Shown piece by piece: positions 1 through 5,913 of a DNA stretch of 6,219 nt. The stretch covers positions 1 through 6,219 of the forward strand of contig CAVEFC010000054.1 of NCBI GenBank assembly GCA_963614875.1, written 5' to 3'. The position numbers and the translations under genes are program-made. The notes below the pieces were generated by a model. That model saw only the letters and a program-made list of their open reading frames with translations. It was not told the DNA's origin and ran no database searches. The stretch comes from CAG-841 sp963614875. GTDB lineage: Bacteria > Bacillota > Clostridia > Oscillospirales > CAG-272. Numbering within the stretch: position 1 is the first letter of the stretch; the number at the start of each line of letters is the position of its first letter.

Positions 1-45
1 GTTTATATTATACACCATACTGTGCGATTTGTCAACACTTTTTTA
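1..45. repeat. Left copy of 45-bp direct repeat carrying a leftward promoter
   Basis: This segment matches 348-392 in the same orientation over 45 positions, with five mismatches, all within 17-22. The mismatches fall in the spacer of a leftward promoter while both promoter hexamers are conserved, so the repeat is probably maintained for promoter function. The two copies start 347 bp apart and bracket the small holin-like peptide gene. The simplest reading is the end of one repeat unit whose other parts lie left of the window. Confidence 0.85.
7..35 (-). promoter_or_regulatory. Leftward consensus promoter, probably for an antisense RNA outside the window
   Basis: On the minus strand TTGACA (35-30) is followed, after exactly 17 bases, by TATAAT (12-7). 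Both hexamers are perfect sigma-70/SigA consensus. The predicted start lies at or just beyond the left edge, so its transcript is not visible. By analogy with the second copy at 354-382 it would make the antisense RNA of a neighbouring cassette. Its -35 box lies 12 bp from the -35 box of the divergent promoter at 48-76. Confidence 0.8.
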
Positions 46-47
46 TC

Positions 48-76
48 TTGACTTTCCCGACAGTATATGCTACAAT
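48..76 (+). promoter_or_regulatory. Rightward promoter of the holin-like peptide gene
   Basis: TTGACT (48-53), a 17-base spacer and TACAAT (71-76) form a good SigA promoter. A TG one base upstream of the -10 makes it an extended -10 type. The predicted start is near 83, giving a transcript that begins GGAAGCUG and has a leader of about 89 bases. An ATG at 67 lies inside this promoter, so it cannot be the start of the peptide gene. Confidence 0.75.
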
Positions 77-82
77 TTTACC

Positions 83-171
83 GGAAGCTGTCAAGCACGG
101 CGGCGGTTGACTTCCCTCATTCCGAGGGAGGACTTTTTTCTCCCTCAATAAACGTTGAGGGAGGTGATGCT
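83..171 (+). promoter_or_regulatory. Leader with alternating hairpins (attenuator and Shine-Dalgarno sequestration)
   Basis: Four segments alternate CCCTC and GAGGG: segment 1 at 111-118, segment 2 at 124-131, segment 3 at 140-148 and segment 4 at 155-163. Pairing 1:2 gives an 8-bp stem with a 5-base loop followed by six T (134-139), which looks like an intrinsic terminator. Pairing 3:4 gives a 9-bp stem with a 6-base loop that covers part of the Shine-Dalgarno sequence. Pairing 2:3 (124-130 with 140-146) is perfect over 7 bp and would both break the terminator and free the Shine-Dalgarno. A further hairpin, GGAAG (83-87) with CTTCC (111-115) plus TCAA with TTGA, competes for segment 1. The pairings are seen directly; the switching role is inferred. 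Confidence 0.6.
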
Positions 172-267
172 ATGTACATAACATATGAAGAGCTTATGCT
201 CTTTTGTACGTTTGTTGTTGCACTCATATCGCTTGTAGTGAAAATCTATGACGACAAAAAAAGATAA
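172..267 (+). CDS. Holin-like membrane toxin peptide, 31 aa
   Basis: This 31-residue ORF has a short polar start, one hydrophobic segment (about residues 8-23, rich in L, F, V, A and I) and a charged tail ending DDKKR. That layout matches the small 'putative holin-like toxin' peptides (Hol_Tox type) common in Clostridia and resembles other type I toxins such as Fst and TxpA. Such peptides insert in the membrane and disturb it when overproduced. The start at 172 is chosen because GGAGGTGAT (160-168), complementary to the 16S rRNA tail over nine bases, lies seven bases upstream. The longer in-frame start at 67 lies inside the promoter. The gene has its own promoter (48-76), a folded leader and a bidirectional terminator that overlaps its stop codon, with an opposing promoter at 354-382. 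Toxicity is inferred from family resemblance and layout; a harmless small membrane peptide cannot be excluded. Confidence 0.7.
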   Translation: MYITYEELMLFCTFVVALISLVVKIYDDKKR

Positions 268-298
268 CCGCCTGCTACCGAATAGGCGGTTATTTTTT
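256..298. terminator. Bidirectional terminator shared by peptide mRNA and antisense RNA
   Basis: A perfect 10-bp stem (264-273 with 284-293) has a 10-base loop. On the plus strand it runs into six T (293-298). On the minus strand it runs, after one base, into seven T (262-256). It can therefore end transcripts from both sides. The stem contains the peptide gene's stop codon (265-267). A bidirectional terminator between convergent RNAs is also the arrangement of the par locus of plasmid pAD1 (fst). Confidence 0.85.
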
Positions 299-347
299 AT
301 AAACCGTTAACTTTGGGAAGCCAACCGTTGCCGGACAGCTTCTTTCC
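256..347 (-). ncRNA. Predicted antisense RNA, candidate type I antitoxin (about 90 nt)
   Basis: The perfect-consensus leftward promoter at 354-382 predicts a start near 347, and the bidirectional terminator predicts an end near 256, giving an RNA of about 90 bases with no usable ORF seen. Its 3' part is fully complementary to the last 40 or so bases of the peptide mRNA, including the final codons and stop. Its 5' part forms a hairpin (342-317 on the minus strand): GAAGC with GCTTC, U-G wobbles, then CCG with CGG closing a GCAA tetraloop. Convergent antisense RNAs overlapping the toxin 3' end are known for txpA/RatA and bsrG/SR4. Existence and function are inferred from promoter and terminator placement. 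Confidence 0.55.
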
Positions 348-392
348 GTTTATATTATACACCGCGCCATGCGATTTGTCAACACTTTTTTT
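348..392. repeat. Right copy of 45-bp direct repeat carrying a leftward promoter
   Basis: This is the second copy of the repeat at 1-45, identical except for five positions in the promoter spacer (364-369 region). The match stops just after position 392, immediately before the tyrS terminator, so this copy appears to be the last unit of the series next to tyrS. Confidence 0.85.
354..382 (-). promoter_or_regulatory. Leftward consensus promoter for the antisense RNA
   Basis: On the minus strand TTGACA (382-377), a 17-base spacer and TATAAT (359-354) give a perfect SigA consensus promoter, stronger on paper than the peptide gene's own promoter. That is the expected bias if a short-lived antitoxin RNA must be made in excess. 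It sits just downstream of the tyrS terminator, so it also marks the start of a separate transcription unit. Confidence 0.85.
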
Positions 393-396
393 GCGC

Positions 397-420
397 AAAA
401 AAGCACCCTTCGGGGTGCTT
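397..420 (-). terminator. tyrS intrinsic terminator
   Basis: A perfect 8-bp stem (420-413 with 408-401) closes a four-base CGAA loop (reading the minus strand) and runs into six T (402-397, the first two being the base of the stem). It begins 10 bases after the tyrS stop codon. The opposite strand also has a short T run (419-423), so it may stop rightward transcription into tyrS too. Confidence 0.9.
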
Positions 421-430
421 TTTATTGCTT

Positions 431-1654
431 TTACACCGTAAAACGATGGAAAATCTTTTTGCCTTTTTTGACGATAACGCCGTCGCCGGAGAACTTGTCC
501 TTGGCTACGGTAAGGGAGAAATTATCAACCTTTTCGTCGCCGATAAGAACGCCGCCCTGCATTACAAGACGTTTTGCTTCGCTTCTTGAAGGAGCCATTT
601 TACCCTTGATAAGAAGATCAAGAATTCCGACCTCGCCGTCTGTGAAGTCATCGTCGGAAAGGACTGTCGTGGGCATATTTTCAATATCGCCCGCGCCGGA
701 AAAGAGCGCGCGCGCAGAAGCCTGAGCCTTGTCGGCTTCGTCCTTGCCGTGAACGAGAGAAGTAAGCTCGTGCGCAAGGATTTCCTTCTTTTCGTTTATG
801 CGGCTGTCGTCCCATTTTTCCATTTCGGCAATTTCTTCGATCGGAATAAACGTGAGCATTTTGATGCACTTCATAACGTCGGCATCGTCTATGTTCCTCC
901 AATACTGATAGAATTCAAACGGGGAAGTCTTGTTCGGATCGAGCCATACCGCGCCTTTTGCGGTTTTGCCCATTTTTTTGCCTTCGCTGTTCATAAGCAG
1001 CGTTATGGTCAGAGCGTATGCGTCCTTGCCAGTTTTTTTGCGGATAAGATCCGTACCGAAAAGCATATTCGACCACTGATCGTCGCCGCCGAACTGCATA
1101 TTGCAGCCGTAATGCTCGTGAAGATAATAAAAGTCGTAGGACTGCATTATCATATAGTTGAATTCAAGGAACGAAAGACCGCGTTCCATTCTCTGCTTGT
1201 AGCACTCCGCACGGAGCATATTGTTTACGGAGAAGCAAGCCCCGACGTCGCGGAGCAACTCAATATAATTGAGCTTTAGAAGCCAATCGGCGTTGTTTAC
1301 CATTATTGCTTTGTCGTCGCCGAATTCGATGAAGCGTTCCATCTGCTTTTTGAAGCAGTCGCAGTTGTGCTGAATGGTTTCGGGCGTCATCATCGAACGC
1401 ATATCGGAGCGTCCGGAGGGGTCGCCGATATATCCTGTTCCGCCGCCGATAAGAACAACCGGTCTGTTGCCCGCCATCTGAAGCCGTTTCATAAGGCAGA
1501 GCGCCATAAAATGTCCGACGTGCAGGCTGTCTGCCGTGGGATCGAAGCCTATATAAAATTTTGCTCCGCCACGATTGATAAGGTCGCGTATTTCGGATTC
1601 GTCCGTGACCTGCGCGATAAGTCCGCGCGCCTGTAATTCTTCATAAATCTGCAT
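431..1654 (-). CDS. tyrS: Tyrosine--tRNA ligase
   Basis: Cytosolic TyrRS charges tRNA-Tyr with tyrosine in an ATP-dependent two-step reaction. The 407-residue length is normal for the bacterial TyrS family. The N-terminal class I Rossmann domain carries the HIGH-type motif HVGH (45-48) after YIGFDPTADSL, the tyrosine-pocket helix QSYDFYYL (171-178), the GGDDQWSN strand (189-196), and the KMSKS-type loop KMGKT (227-231), close to the KFGKT form of E. coli TyrRS. The C-terminal S4 RNA-binding domain spans about 343-405 (APSRSEAKRLVMQGGV). The start is the ATG at 1654-1652, with a GGAG element about nine bases upstream. Expression is under a tyrosine T-box leader with its own promoter, so tyrS is a separate unit from recN. 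No frameshift or missing catalytic motif is seen. Confidence 0.97.
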   Translation of the reverse strand: MQIYEELQARGLIAQVTDESEIRDLINRGGAKFYIGFDPTADSLHVGHFMALCLMKRLQMAGNRPVVLIGGGTGYIGDPSGRSDMRSMMTPETIQHNCDCFKKQMERFIEFGDDKAIMVNNADWLLKLNYIELLRDVGACFSVNNMLRAECYKQRMERGLSFLEFNYMIMQSYDFYYLHEHYGCNMQFGGDDQWSNMLFGTDLIRKKTGKDAYALTITLLMNSEGKKMGKTAKGAVWLDPNKTSPFEFYQYWRNIDDADVMKCIKMLTFIPIEEIAEMEKWDDSRINEKKEILAHELTSLVHGKDEADKAQASARALFSGAGDIENMPTTVLSDDDFTDGEVGILDLLIKGKMAPSRSEAKRLVMQGGVLIGDEKVDNFSLTVAKDKFSGDGVIVKKGKKIFHRFTV

Positions 1655-1687
1655 TTTTCTTTTCTCCTTTTTTGTTTATTCGGGGAC

Positions 1688-1718
1688 AAAAAAACGTCCC
1701 CTGCGTTTGCAGAGGACG
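1688..1718 (-). terminator. T-box regulated terminator upstream of tyrS
   Basis: A 10-base arm (1718-1709) pairs with 1704-1695 around a four-base loop, with one G-U wobble, and runs into seven T (1694-1688). The 5' arm shares CCGTCCTC with the antiterminator, so the two structures exclude each other. It would also stop read-through from recN when tRNA-Tyr is charged. Confidence 0.92.
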
Positions 1719-1953
1719 GAAATTCCGTGTTACCACCTCAATTCGCCTGCTCCTCACGGAACAGACCTTTGCGGGTTTCGGATGAAAACCCTTGCGCTTT
1801 AACGGGCGCGCCCGACACAGCCTACTCGTAAAAAAGCCTTTCGGTGTGCGGCTCGGAAGTGTATTTTCGGGACTCGTTTCCGACTGCCTTGCACCGTGCG
1901 ACAGCTCTCTGTACGGTAAACCAAGCCTTACTTTTCTTCGTCATTGCCGATTT
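1688..1953 (-). promoter_or_regulatory. Tyrosine T-box riboswitch leader
   Basis: The leader runs from the predicted start near 1953 to the terminator at 1688. Reading the minus strand it contains the stem I element AGAGAG (1910-1905), the distal GTGCAAGGCAG motif (1894-1884), a specifier-loop region GAAAATACAC in which TAC (1863-1861) is a tyrosine codon, a stem III hairpin (GGGTTT/AAACCC type, 1791-1773), and the T-box core GGTGGTAACACGG. The antiterminator pairs GAGG (1739-1736) with CCTC (1715-1712) and ACGG with CCGT, exposing a UGGU bulge. UGGN pairs with the uncharged tRNA end; U here matches the A discriminator expected for tRNA-Tyr. Uncharged tRNA-Tyr should favour antitermination and tyrS expression. 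Confidence 0.93.
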
Positions 1954-1959
1954 GACTGT

Positions 1960-1988
1960 ATTATATCACCCGCTTTGCCGATTGTCAA
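1960..1988 (-). promoter_or_regulatory. tyrS promoter overlapping the recN stop codon
   Basis: On the minus strand TTGACA (1988-1983), a 17-base spacer and TATAAT (1965-1960) match the SigA consensus exactly, and TG one base before the -10 adds an extended -10 element. The TGA stop codon of recN (1987-1985) is inside the -35 box. The predicted start near 1953 fits the expected 5' end of the T-box leader. Confidence 0.9.
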
Positions 1989-3661
1989 GCCTTATTTTTG
2001 GCACAGTCAAGCATTTCGGCGGCGGCGACAAGAGTTTTTTCTGTTATTTTCTCCGCGCCGATAATTCTTGCAAGTTCGTGTATTCTGCCTTCTCTGTCAA
2101 GGACGGTTGCCGACGTGACGGTTCTGCCGTCCTCCTCGCGCTTTGCGATTTTTATATGCATATCGGCTTGCGAAGCTATCTGCGGAGAGTGAGTAACGCA
2201 GATGACCTGCGCGGTTTTTGCGCAGTCGCAGAGCTTTTTGCCTATTTTGTACGATGTTTTTCCCGATATTCCCGTGTCAACCTCGTCAAAAATGAGAGTC
2301 GGAGTCATTTCCTTGTCGGCAAGAGCGCATTTTAGCGCGAGCATCGTCCTTGAAAGCTCGCCGCCCGACGCTATCTTTGAAAGTGGAGCGAGCGGCTCGC
2401 CAGCGTTTGCCGAAATGAGAAAGCGAACGCTGTCAGCGCCCGTGGGAAGATATACGTCAGATTGCGTGATTTCCGCGTCGAAGCGAACCTTTGCCATTTC
2501 AAGATACGCAAGCTCGGAGATCATTTTTTCGTTGAGCAGCTTTGCGGCGGCTTTGCGTTTTTCCGTTATCGCCGACGCAAAGGACGCCATTCTGCGCCGG
2601 ATTTTCGCAAGCTCGTCCTTTATTTCCTCGGCGACCTCGTCCGAGGATTCTATTTCGGCAAGCTCTTTTTCGGCGTCGGCGCGGAACTTTATTATTTCTT
2701 CTGTTGTCGCGCCGTATTTGCGCTTGAGATGACGCAGAGTATCGAGCCTTTGTTCGATTTTGTCGAGCGCTTCTTCGGGATTTTTTACCCCCGTGTCGCA
2801 CTCCTTGCGGACGGTTTCGGCTATATCCTCGCAGCGATACGAAAAATCGGTGAGATAGTCCATATATTCCTGCGCCTTCGGAATTATATCCGAAAGCTGA
2901 CCGATAGCCTCCGCCGCTTTTGACGCAAGGTCTGCCGCGGGAATTGTTTTTTCACTGCGGTAAAGCGCTTTTACTATCAGCTTTGAATACTTGCTTATTT
3001 TTTCCGCGTTTCTGATTTTTACCTTCAGCGCTTCGAGCTCTTCCTCCTCGCCGTTTTTCACGGCGGCGGATTTGATTTCGTCTATCTGGAATTTCAGCAT
3101 TTCGATGCGACGCTGTTTTTCGCGCTCGTCGCGCGTGAGCGAAACAAGCCGCGATTTAAGCTCCGTCGCCTTTTTGTAAAGCGCCGAATATTCCGAAAGC
3201 TCCTTTTCGACATCGGAAAAGGCGTCAAGATAGCCGAGATGATTTTCCTCGCACAAAAGCGCTTGACTTGCGTGCTGACCGTGAATGTTCACAAGAAGCA
3301 TCGCAACGTCGCGGAGCTGCGCTACGGAAACGGGCTTTCCGCCTATTCTTGCCGTGCCTCCGCCCTCGGAAATGTCGCGCGAAAGGGAAAGCTCTCCGTT
3401 TTCGCAATCAAAGCCGAGATCCGAAAGCGCCTTTGCCGTATGAGCGGGTATTTCCGAAAACAGAGCCGTTATGCTTGCTTTGTCTTCGCCGGAGCGTATG
3501 CTTTCCTTTGACGCTCTTGCTCCGCAGATAAGCCCCACGGATTCGATGATTATGGATTTTCCCGCGCCCGTTTCGCCGGTAAGCACGGTAAAGCCCTTGT
3601 CGAAGGAGAGATGCTGTTCTTTTATTATGGCTACATTTCTGATATACAGCTCTTTAAGCAT
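1985..3661 (-). CDS. recN: DNA repair protein RecN (SMC-like ATPase)
   Basis: RecN is a cytosolic SMC-family ATPase that acts early in recombinational repair of double-strand breaks. The 558-residue length is typical. The N-terminal head half has Walker A GETGAGKS (29-36) and the Q-loop region VNIHGQH (124-130). The centre (about 150-390) is rich in K, E, A and R heptad-like sequence, forming the two arms of a short antiparallel coiled coil. The C-terminal head half has the ABC signature ASGGELSR (431-438), Walker B TLIFDE (455-460), a D-loop and the H-loop histidine in VTHSPQIASQAD (489-500). All ATPase motifs are intact. The ATG at 3661-3659 has a strong GGAGGAG site about eight bases upstream. 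It is the last gene of the tlyA-nadK-argR-recN run, 25 bp after argR. No terminator was seen after it other than the T-box one. Confidence 0.97.
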   Translation of the reverse strand: MLKELYIRNVAIIKEQHLSFDKGFTVLTGETGAGKSIIIESVGLICGARASKESIRSGEDKASITALFSEIPAHTAKALSDLGFDCENGELSLSRDISEGGGTARIGGKPVSVAQLRDVAMLLVNIHGQHASQALLCEENHLGYLDAFSDVEKELSEYSALYKKATELKSRLVSLTRDEREKQRRIEMLKFQIDEIKSAAVKNGEEEELEALKVKIRNAEKISKYSKLIVKALYRSEKTIPAADLASKAAEAIGQLSDIIPKAQEYMDYLTDFSYRCEDIAETVRKECDTGVKNPEEALDKIEQRLDTLRHLKRKYGATTEEIIKFRADAEKELAEIESSDEVAEEIKDELAKIRRRMASFASAITEKRKAAAKLLNEKMISELAYLEMAKVRFDAEITQSDVYLPTGADSVRFLISANAGEPLAPLSKIASGGELSRTMLALKCALADKEMTPTLIFDEVDTGISGKTSYKIGKKLCDCAKTAQVICVTHSPQIASQADMHIKIAKREEDGRTVTSATVLDREGRIHELARIIGAEKITEKTLVAAAEMLDCAKNKA

Positions 3662-3686
3662 AACATATTCTCCTCCTTTGCGTTTT

Positions 3687-4142
3687 TTACGCCAGCTTTA
3701 TTGCGTCCTTTAATATTTTCGAAAATTCCTCGGCGGCTTCGTCGTTTTTGGTGACTATAAGAATCGTATCGTCGCCCGCGATGCTTCCGAGAATTTTGTC
3801 CGACGCGAGAGCGTCTATCGAGGCGGCGGCGGCATTTGCCATTCCCGAATAGGTTTTTACAACTACCATATTCTCCGCGCTTTCGGAGGAGATTATGGCT
3901 TCCGATAATATATTTTTGAATTTTGAATCCGAGCCGGAGGCTGAAGGGTGCGGTGCGGAATAACGATATTTTCCTTCGCCGCCTGCGGTTTTCACAAGTC
4001 CGAGCTGCTTTATATCGCGTGATACGGTGGCTTGCGTAACGTCAAAACCGTTTTCTTTAAGCTTTGCTATAAGGTCGTCCTGCGTTTCTATCTCCCGCTC
4101 GGAGATTATTCGCAGGATTGCCGCGTGTCGCATACTTTTCAT
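3687..4142 (-). CDS. argR: Arginine repressor ArgR/AhrC
   Basis: ArgR is a hexameric DNA-binding regulator that represses arginine biosynthesis, and in many Bacillota activates catabolism, when arginine binds. The 151-residue length is standard. Residues 1-65 form the winged helix-turn-helix domain, with recognition helix TQATVSRDIKQLGL (36-49) including the family SR pair. After a linker (66-78), residues 79-151 form the oligomerisation and arginine-binding domain, with GSIAGDDTILIV (119-130), whose paired aspartates are the known arginine contacts. The start at 4142 has an AAAGGA element about nine bases upstream; an alternative in-frame ATG three codons later is possible. It follows nadK by 25 bp. 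Conserved placement with recN and nadK is common in Clostridia and does not imply that it regulates them; I saw no convincing ARG box here. Confidence 0.95.
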   Translation of the reverse strand: MKSMRHAAILRIISEREIETQDDLIAKLKENGFDVTQATVSRDIKQLGLVKTAGGEGKYRYSAPHPSASGSDSKFKNILSEAIISSESAENMVVVKTYSGMANAAAASIDALASDKILGSIAGDDTILIVTKNDEAAEEFSKILKDAIKLA

Positions 4143-4167
4143 TGATCTTCATCCTTTCTTTTCCGGC

Positions 4168-5040
4168 TCAGACGCCGTACATTTTCTTTGTAAGTATATC
4201 GAAAAAGCCTTCCTCGCCTATTCTTATAAGCCTTGTTTTCATAGGCGAACGCCTTATTTCTATAAAGGAACGTTCGGAAACGGAAAGTCCCTTTCTTCCG
4301 TCCGCGGCGATATAAATATCGGTCTGAGCGGCAAGTGTTTTTCCCGATATGGTTATAACGGAATCCGCCGATACGACCATCGGTCTTGACGAAAGCGAAT
4401 GAGGCGAAACGGGCGTTATGCAGAAAAGCTCGGTTCGGGTGTCAATCACCGGACCTCCTGCCGAAAGGGAATAGGCGGTGGAGCCTGTCGGCGTTGCGAC
4501 GATTATTCCGTCCGCTCTTATGGGAATTGCCTTATTGCCGTCGCATTTTACGGAAAAATCCGCTATTTTTGCGCGGATTCCGCTTGTTATTGCAACTTCG
4601 TTCAGGGCGTGAAGCTCGTGCGATATTCCGCTGTCGGTGATTTTCACATCGAGCATCATTCTTTCGTCGATGGTATAATTTCCGTCGGCAAGATCGGCAA
4701 GCCTGCGGATTTCATCCTTTTCTATCGCCGTCAGATATCCGAGATGTCCGAGATTTATTCCGAATATGGGCAGGTCGTGCGCCGCGGCTCTGTCGCATAT
4801 GTCGAGGATCGAGCCGTCGCCGCCGAGAATAACGACCACATCTGAATTTTTAAGCATTTCTTCCGTATAGGTGTAAAATTTAACGTCCTCGCGCGATTCG
4901 CCCACGCAACCGCGAAAGCGCATATCGGTAAGAACATCGGCGTCGCACGCAAGAAGTGTGCGTATGACCTTTTTTGTATATGAATAATCGGGGTCGCGGT
5001 CGGGATTGGTAAATACCGCAGCTCTGATTCTGTCTTTCAT
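4168..5040 (-). CDS. nadK: NAD kinase
   Basis: NadK (PpnK) phosphorylates NAD to NADP in the cytosol, the only route to NADP. With the start at 5040 the product is 290 residues, the normal size. It shows GGDGS (73-77; D75 is the expected catalytic aspartate), the NAD-contacting NLGHLGYL (96-103), the NE pair (147-148), the conserved ATPTGSTAYSLSAGGP stretch (182-197), and the late AADGRKG turn (245-251). The ATG at 5040 is preferred over an in-frame start 49 codons upstream because that extension is basic, lies entirely within tlyA and lacks family similarity, whereas this ATG has a GAGGT element about ten bases upstream. The ATGA overlap with the tlyA stop codon suggests translational coupling. 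Confidence 0.95.
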   Translation of the reverse strand: MKDRIRAAVFTNPDRDPDYSYTKKVIRTLLACDADVLTDMRFRGCVGESREDVKFYTYTEEMLKNSDVVVILGGDGSILDICDRAAAHDLPIFGINLGHLGYLTAIEKDEIRRLADLADGNYTIDERMMLDVKITDSGISHELHALNEVAITSGIRAKIADFSVKCDGNKAIPIRADGIIVATPTGSTAYSLSAGGPVIDTRTELFCITPVSPHSLSSRPMVVSADSVITISGKTLAAQTDIYIAADGRKGLSVSERSFIEIRRSPMKTRLIRIGEEGFFDILTKKMYGV

Positions 5041-5840
5041 TGTGCAATTACCTCGCAATTTTCCGAATTTATAATGTCGCAAAGCGCTTTGTCGGATATT
5101 TCGCCGTGAGAAGCGTTTTTTACAAACAGCGCGACATATTCGCGGTTTCCGTCGCCGCCGTCTATTGCCGACGGCGATATGCCGCACGGCGTAAGTCCGA
5201 GCGCATTTGCCGCCGAAAAAAGCCGTTTTATGACTTCAAAATGAATTTTTCTGTCGCGCACGATGCCGCCCTTGCCGATATTTTCCCTGCCGGCTTCAAA
5301 CTGCGGCTTTATAAGCGAAACAAAATATCCGCCGTCGCAAAGCACATCTGATACCGCGCCGTACACAAGCGCCTGAGAAATAAACGAAAGATCGCTTGTG
5401 ACAATATCAATTCTGTCGGCGAAATCGCTTTTTGTAAGCGTGCGCGCGTTTTTGCCCTCGATATTCACAACGCGACTGTCAGCCCGCAGCGAAGCATCAA
5501 GCTGACCGTGCCCGACGTCCACCGCATAGACCTTCTTTGCGCCGCTTTTCAGCAGACAATCCGTAAAGCCGCCCGTGGACGCGCCAAGATCAACGGCGAC
5601 AAGTCCGTGCGCGCTTATGCCGAACATTTTCAGCGCGTGCTTGAGCTTTATTCCGCCGCGACCTACATATTCCGACGGCGAAAGCACCACGGCGGCACTT
5701 TTTTCGGTTTCGGGCGGAATATCGGCTGACGGCTTTTGTATCCTAACGCCGTTTACCGTCACTCCCGACGCAATGAGCGCCGCGGCATGACTGCGACTTT
5801 TCGCTATTCCGCATCTGAACAGAAAGACGTCGGCTCTCAT
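5037..5840 (-). CDS. tlyA: TlyA family 23S/16S rRNA 2'-O-methyltransferase (annotated elsewhere as hemolysin A)
   Basis: TlyA proteins methylate ribose 2'-OH groups of rRNA (C1409 of 16S and C1920 of 23S in mycobacteria) using S-adenosylmethionine; loss gives capreomycin resistance there. The 267-residue product has an N-terminal S4 RNA-binding domain (about 1-60), the linker YVGRGGIKL (58-66), the SAM motif DLGASTGGFTDCLL (84-97), and VDVGHGQLD (107-115). K65, D150 (SDLSF), K178 (LIKPQFEAGR) and E234 (NREY) fit the K-D-K-E tetrad reported for M. tuberculosis TlyA, each four residues lower than the published numbers as I recall them. The start at 5840 has AAGGAG five bases upstream. It is the first gene of the operon here. 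The 'hemolysin' label is historical; many shorter TlyA forms methylate only 23S rRNA. Confidence 0.93.
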   Translation of the reverse strand: MRADVFLFRCGIAKSRSHAAALIASGVTVNGVRIQKPSADIPPETEKSAAVVLSPSEYVGRGGIKLKHALKMFGISAHGLVAVDLGASTGGFTDCLLKSGAKKVYAVDVGHGQLDASLRADSRVVNIEGKNARTLTKSDFADRIDIVTSDLSFISQALVYGAVSDVLCDGGYFVSLIKPQFEAGRENIGKGGIVRDRKIHFEVIKRLFSAANALGLTPCGISPSAIDGGDGNREYVALFVKNASHGEISDKALCDIINSENCEVIAQ

Positions 5841-5873
5841 CTGCGCTCCTTTGCAACGATTTACTACATTTAT

Positions 5874-5902
5874 ATAATAGCATACCGTGCAAAAATATGC
5901 AA
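5874..5902 (-). promoter_or_regulatory. Probable promoter of the tlyA-nadK-argR-recN operon
   Basis: On the minus strand TTGCAT (5902-5897), 17 bases and TATTAT (5879-5874) with an upstream TG form an extended -10 promoter. The predicted start near 5867 leaves a leader of about 27 bases containing the AAGGAG site of tlyA. It is weaker than the other promoters in the window but is correctly placed. Confidence 0.6.
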
Positions 5903-5913
5903 GGAAAATGTAT

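Noticed and set aside
67..267. A 66-codon version of the small plus-strand ORF starting at 67
   Set aside because: Its ATG lies between the -35 and -10 boxes of the promoter, upstream of the predicted transcript start, and has no ribosome binding site. The 31-codon form at 172 has an ideal one.
369..725. A 118-codon plus-strand frame running from the repeat through the tyrS terminator into tyrS
   Set aside because: It crosses a strong terminator hairpin, lacks a ribosome binding site and is antisense to the tyrS 3' end.
749..1279. A 176-codon plus-strand open frame opposite tyrS, and similar frames opposite recN (1844-2335, 2202-2732, 2462-2923)
   Set aside because: They are antisense to well-conserved genes, have unremarkable composition for coding, no ribosome binding sites that I could see and no recognisable motifs. 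They reflect codon bias in the real genes.
4168..5187. A longer nadK reading frame starting at 5187
   Set aside because: The extra 49 residues are arginine-rich, unlike NAD kinases, and lie completely inside tlyA. The start at 5040 has a Shine-Dalgarno element and an ATGA overlap.
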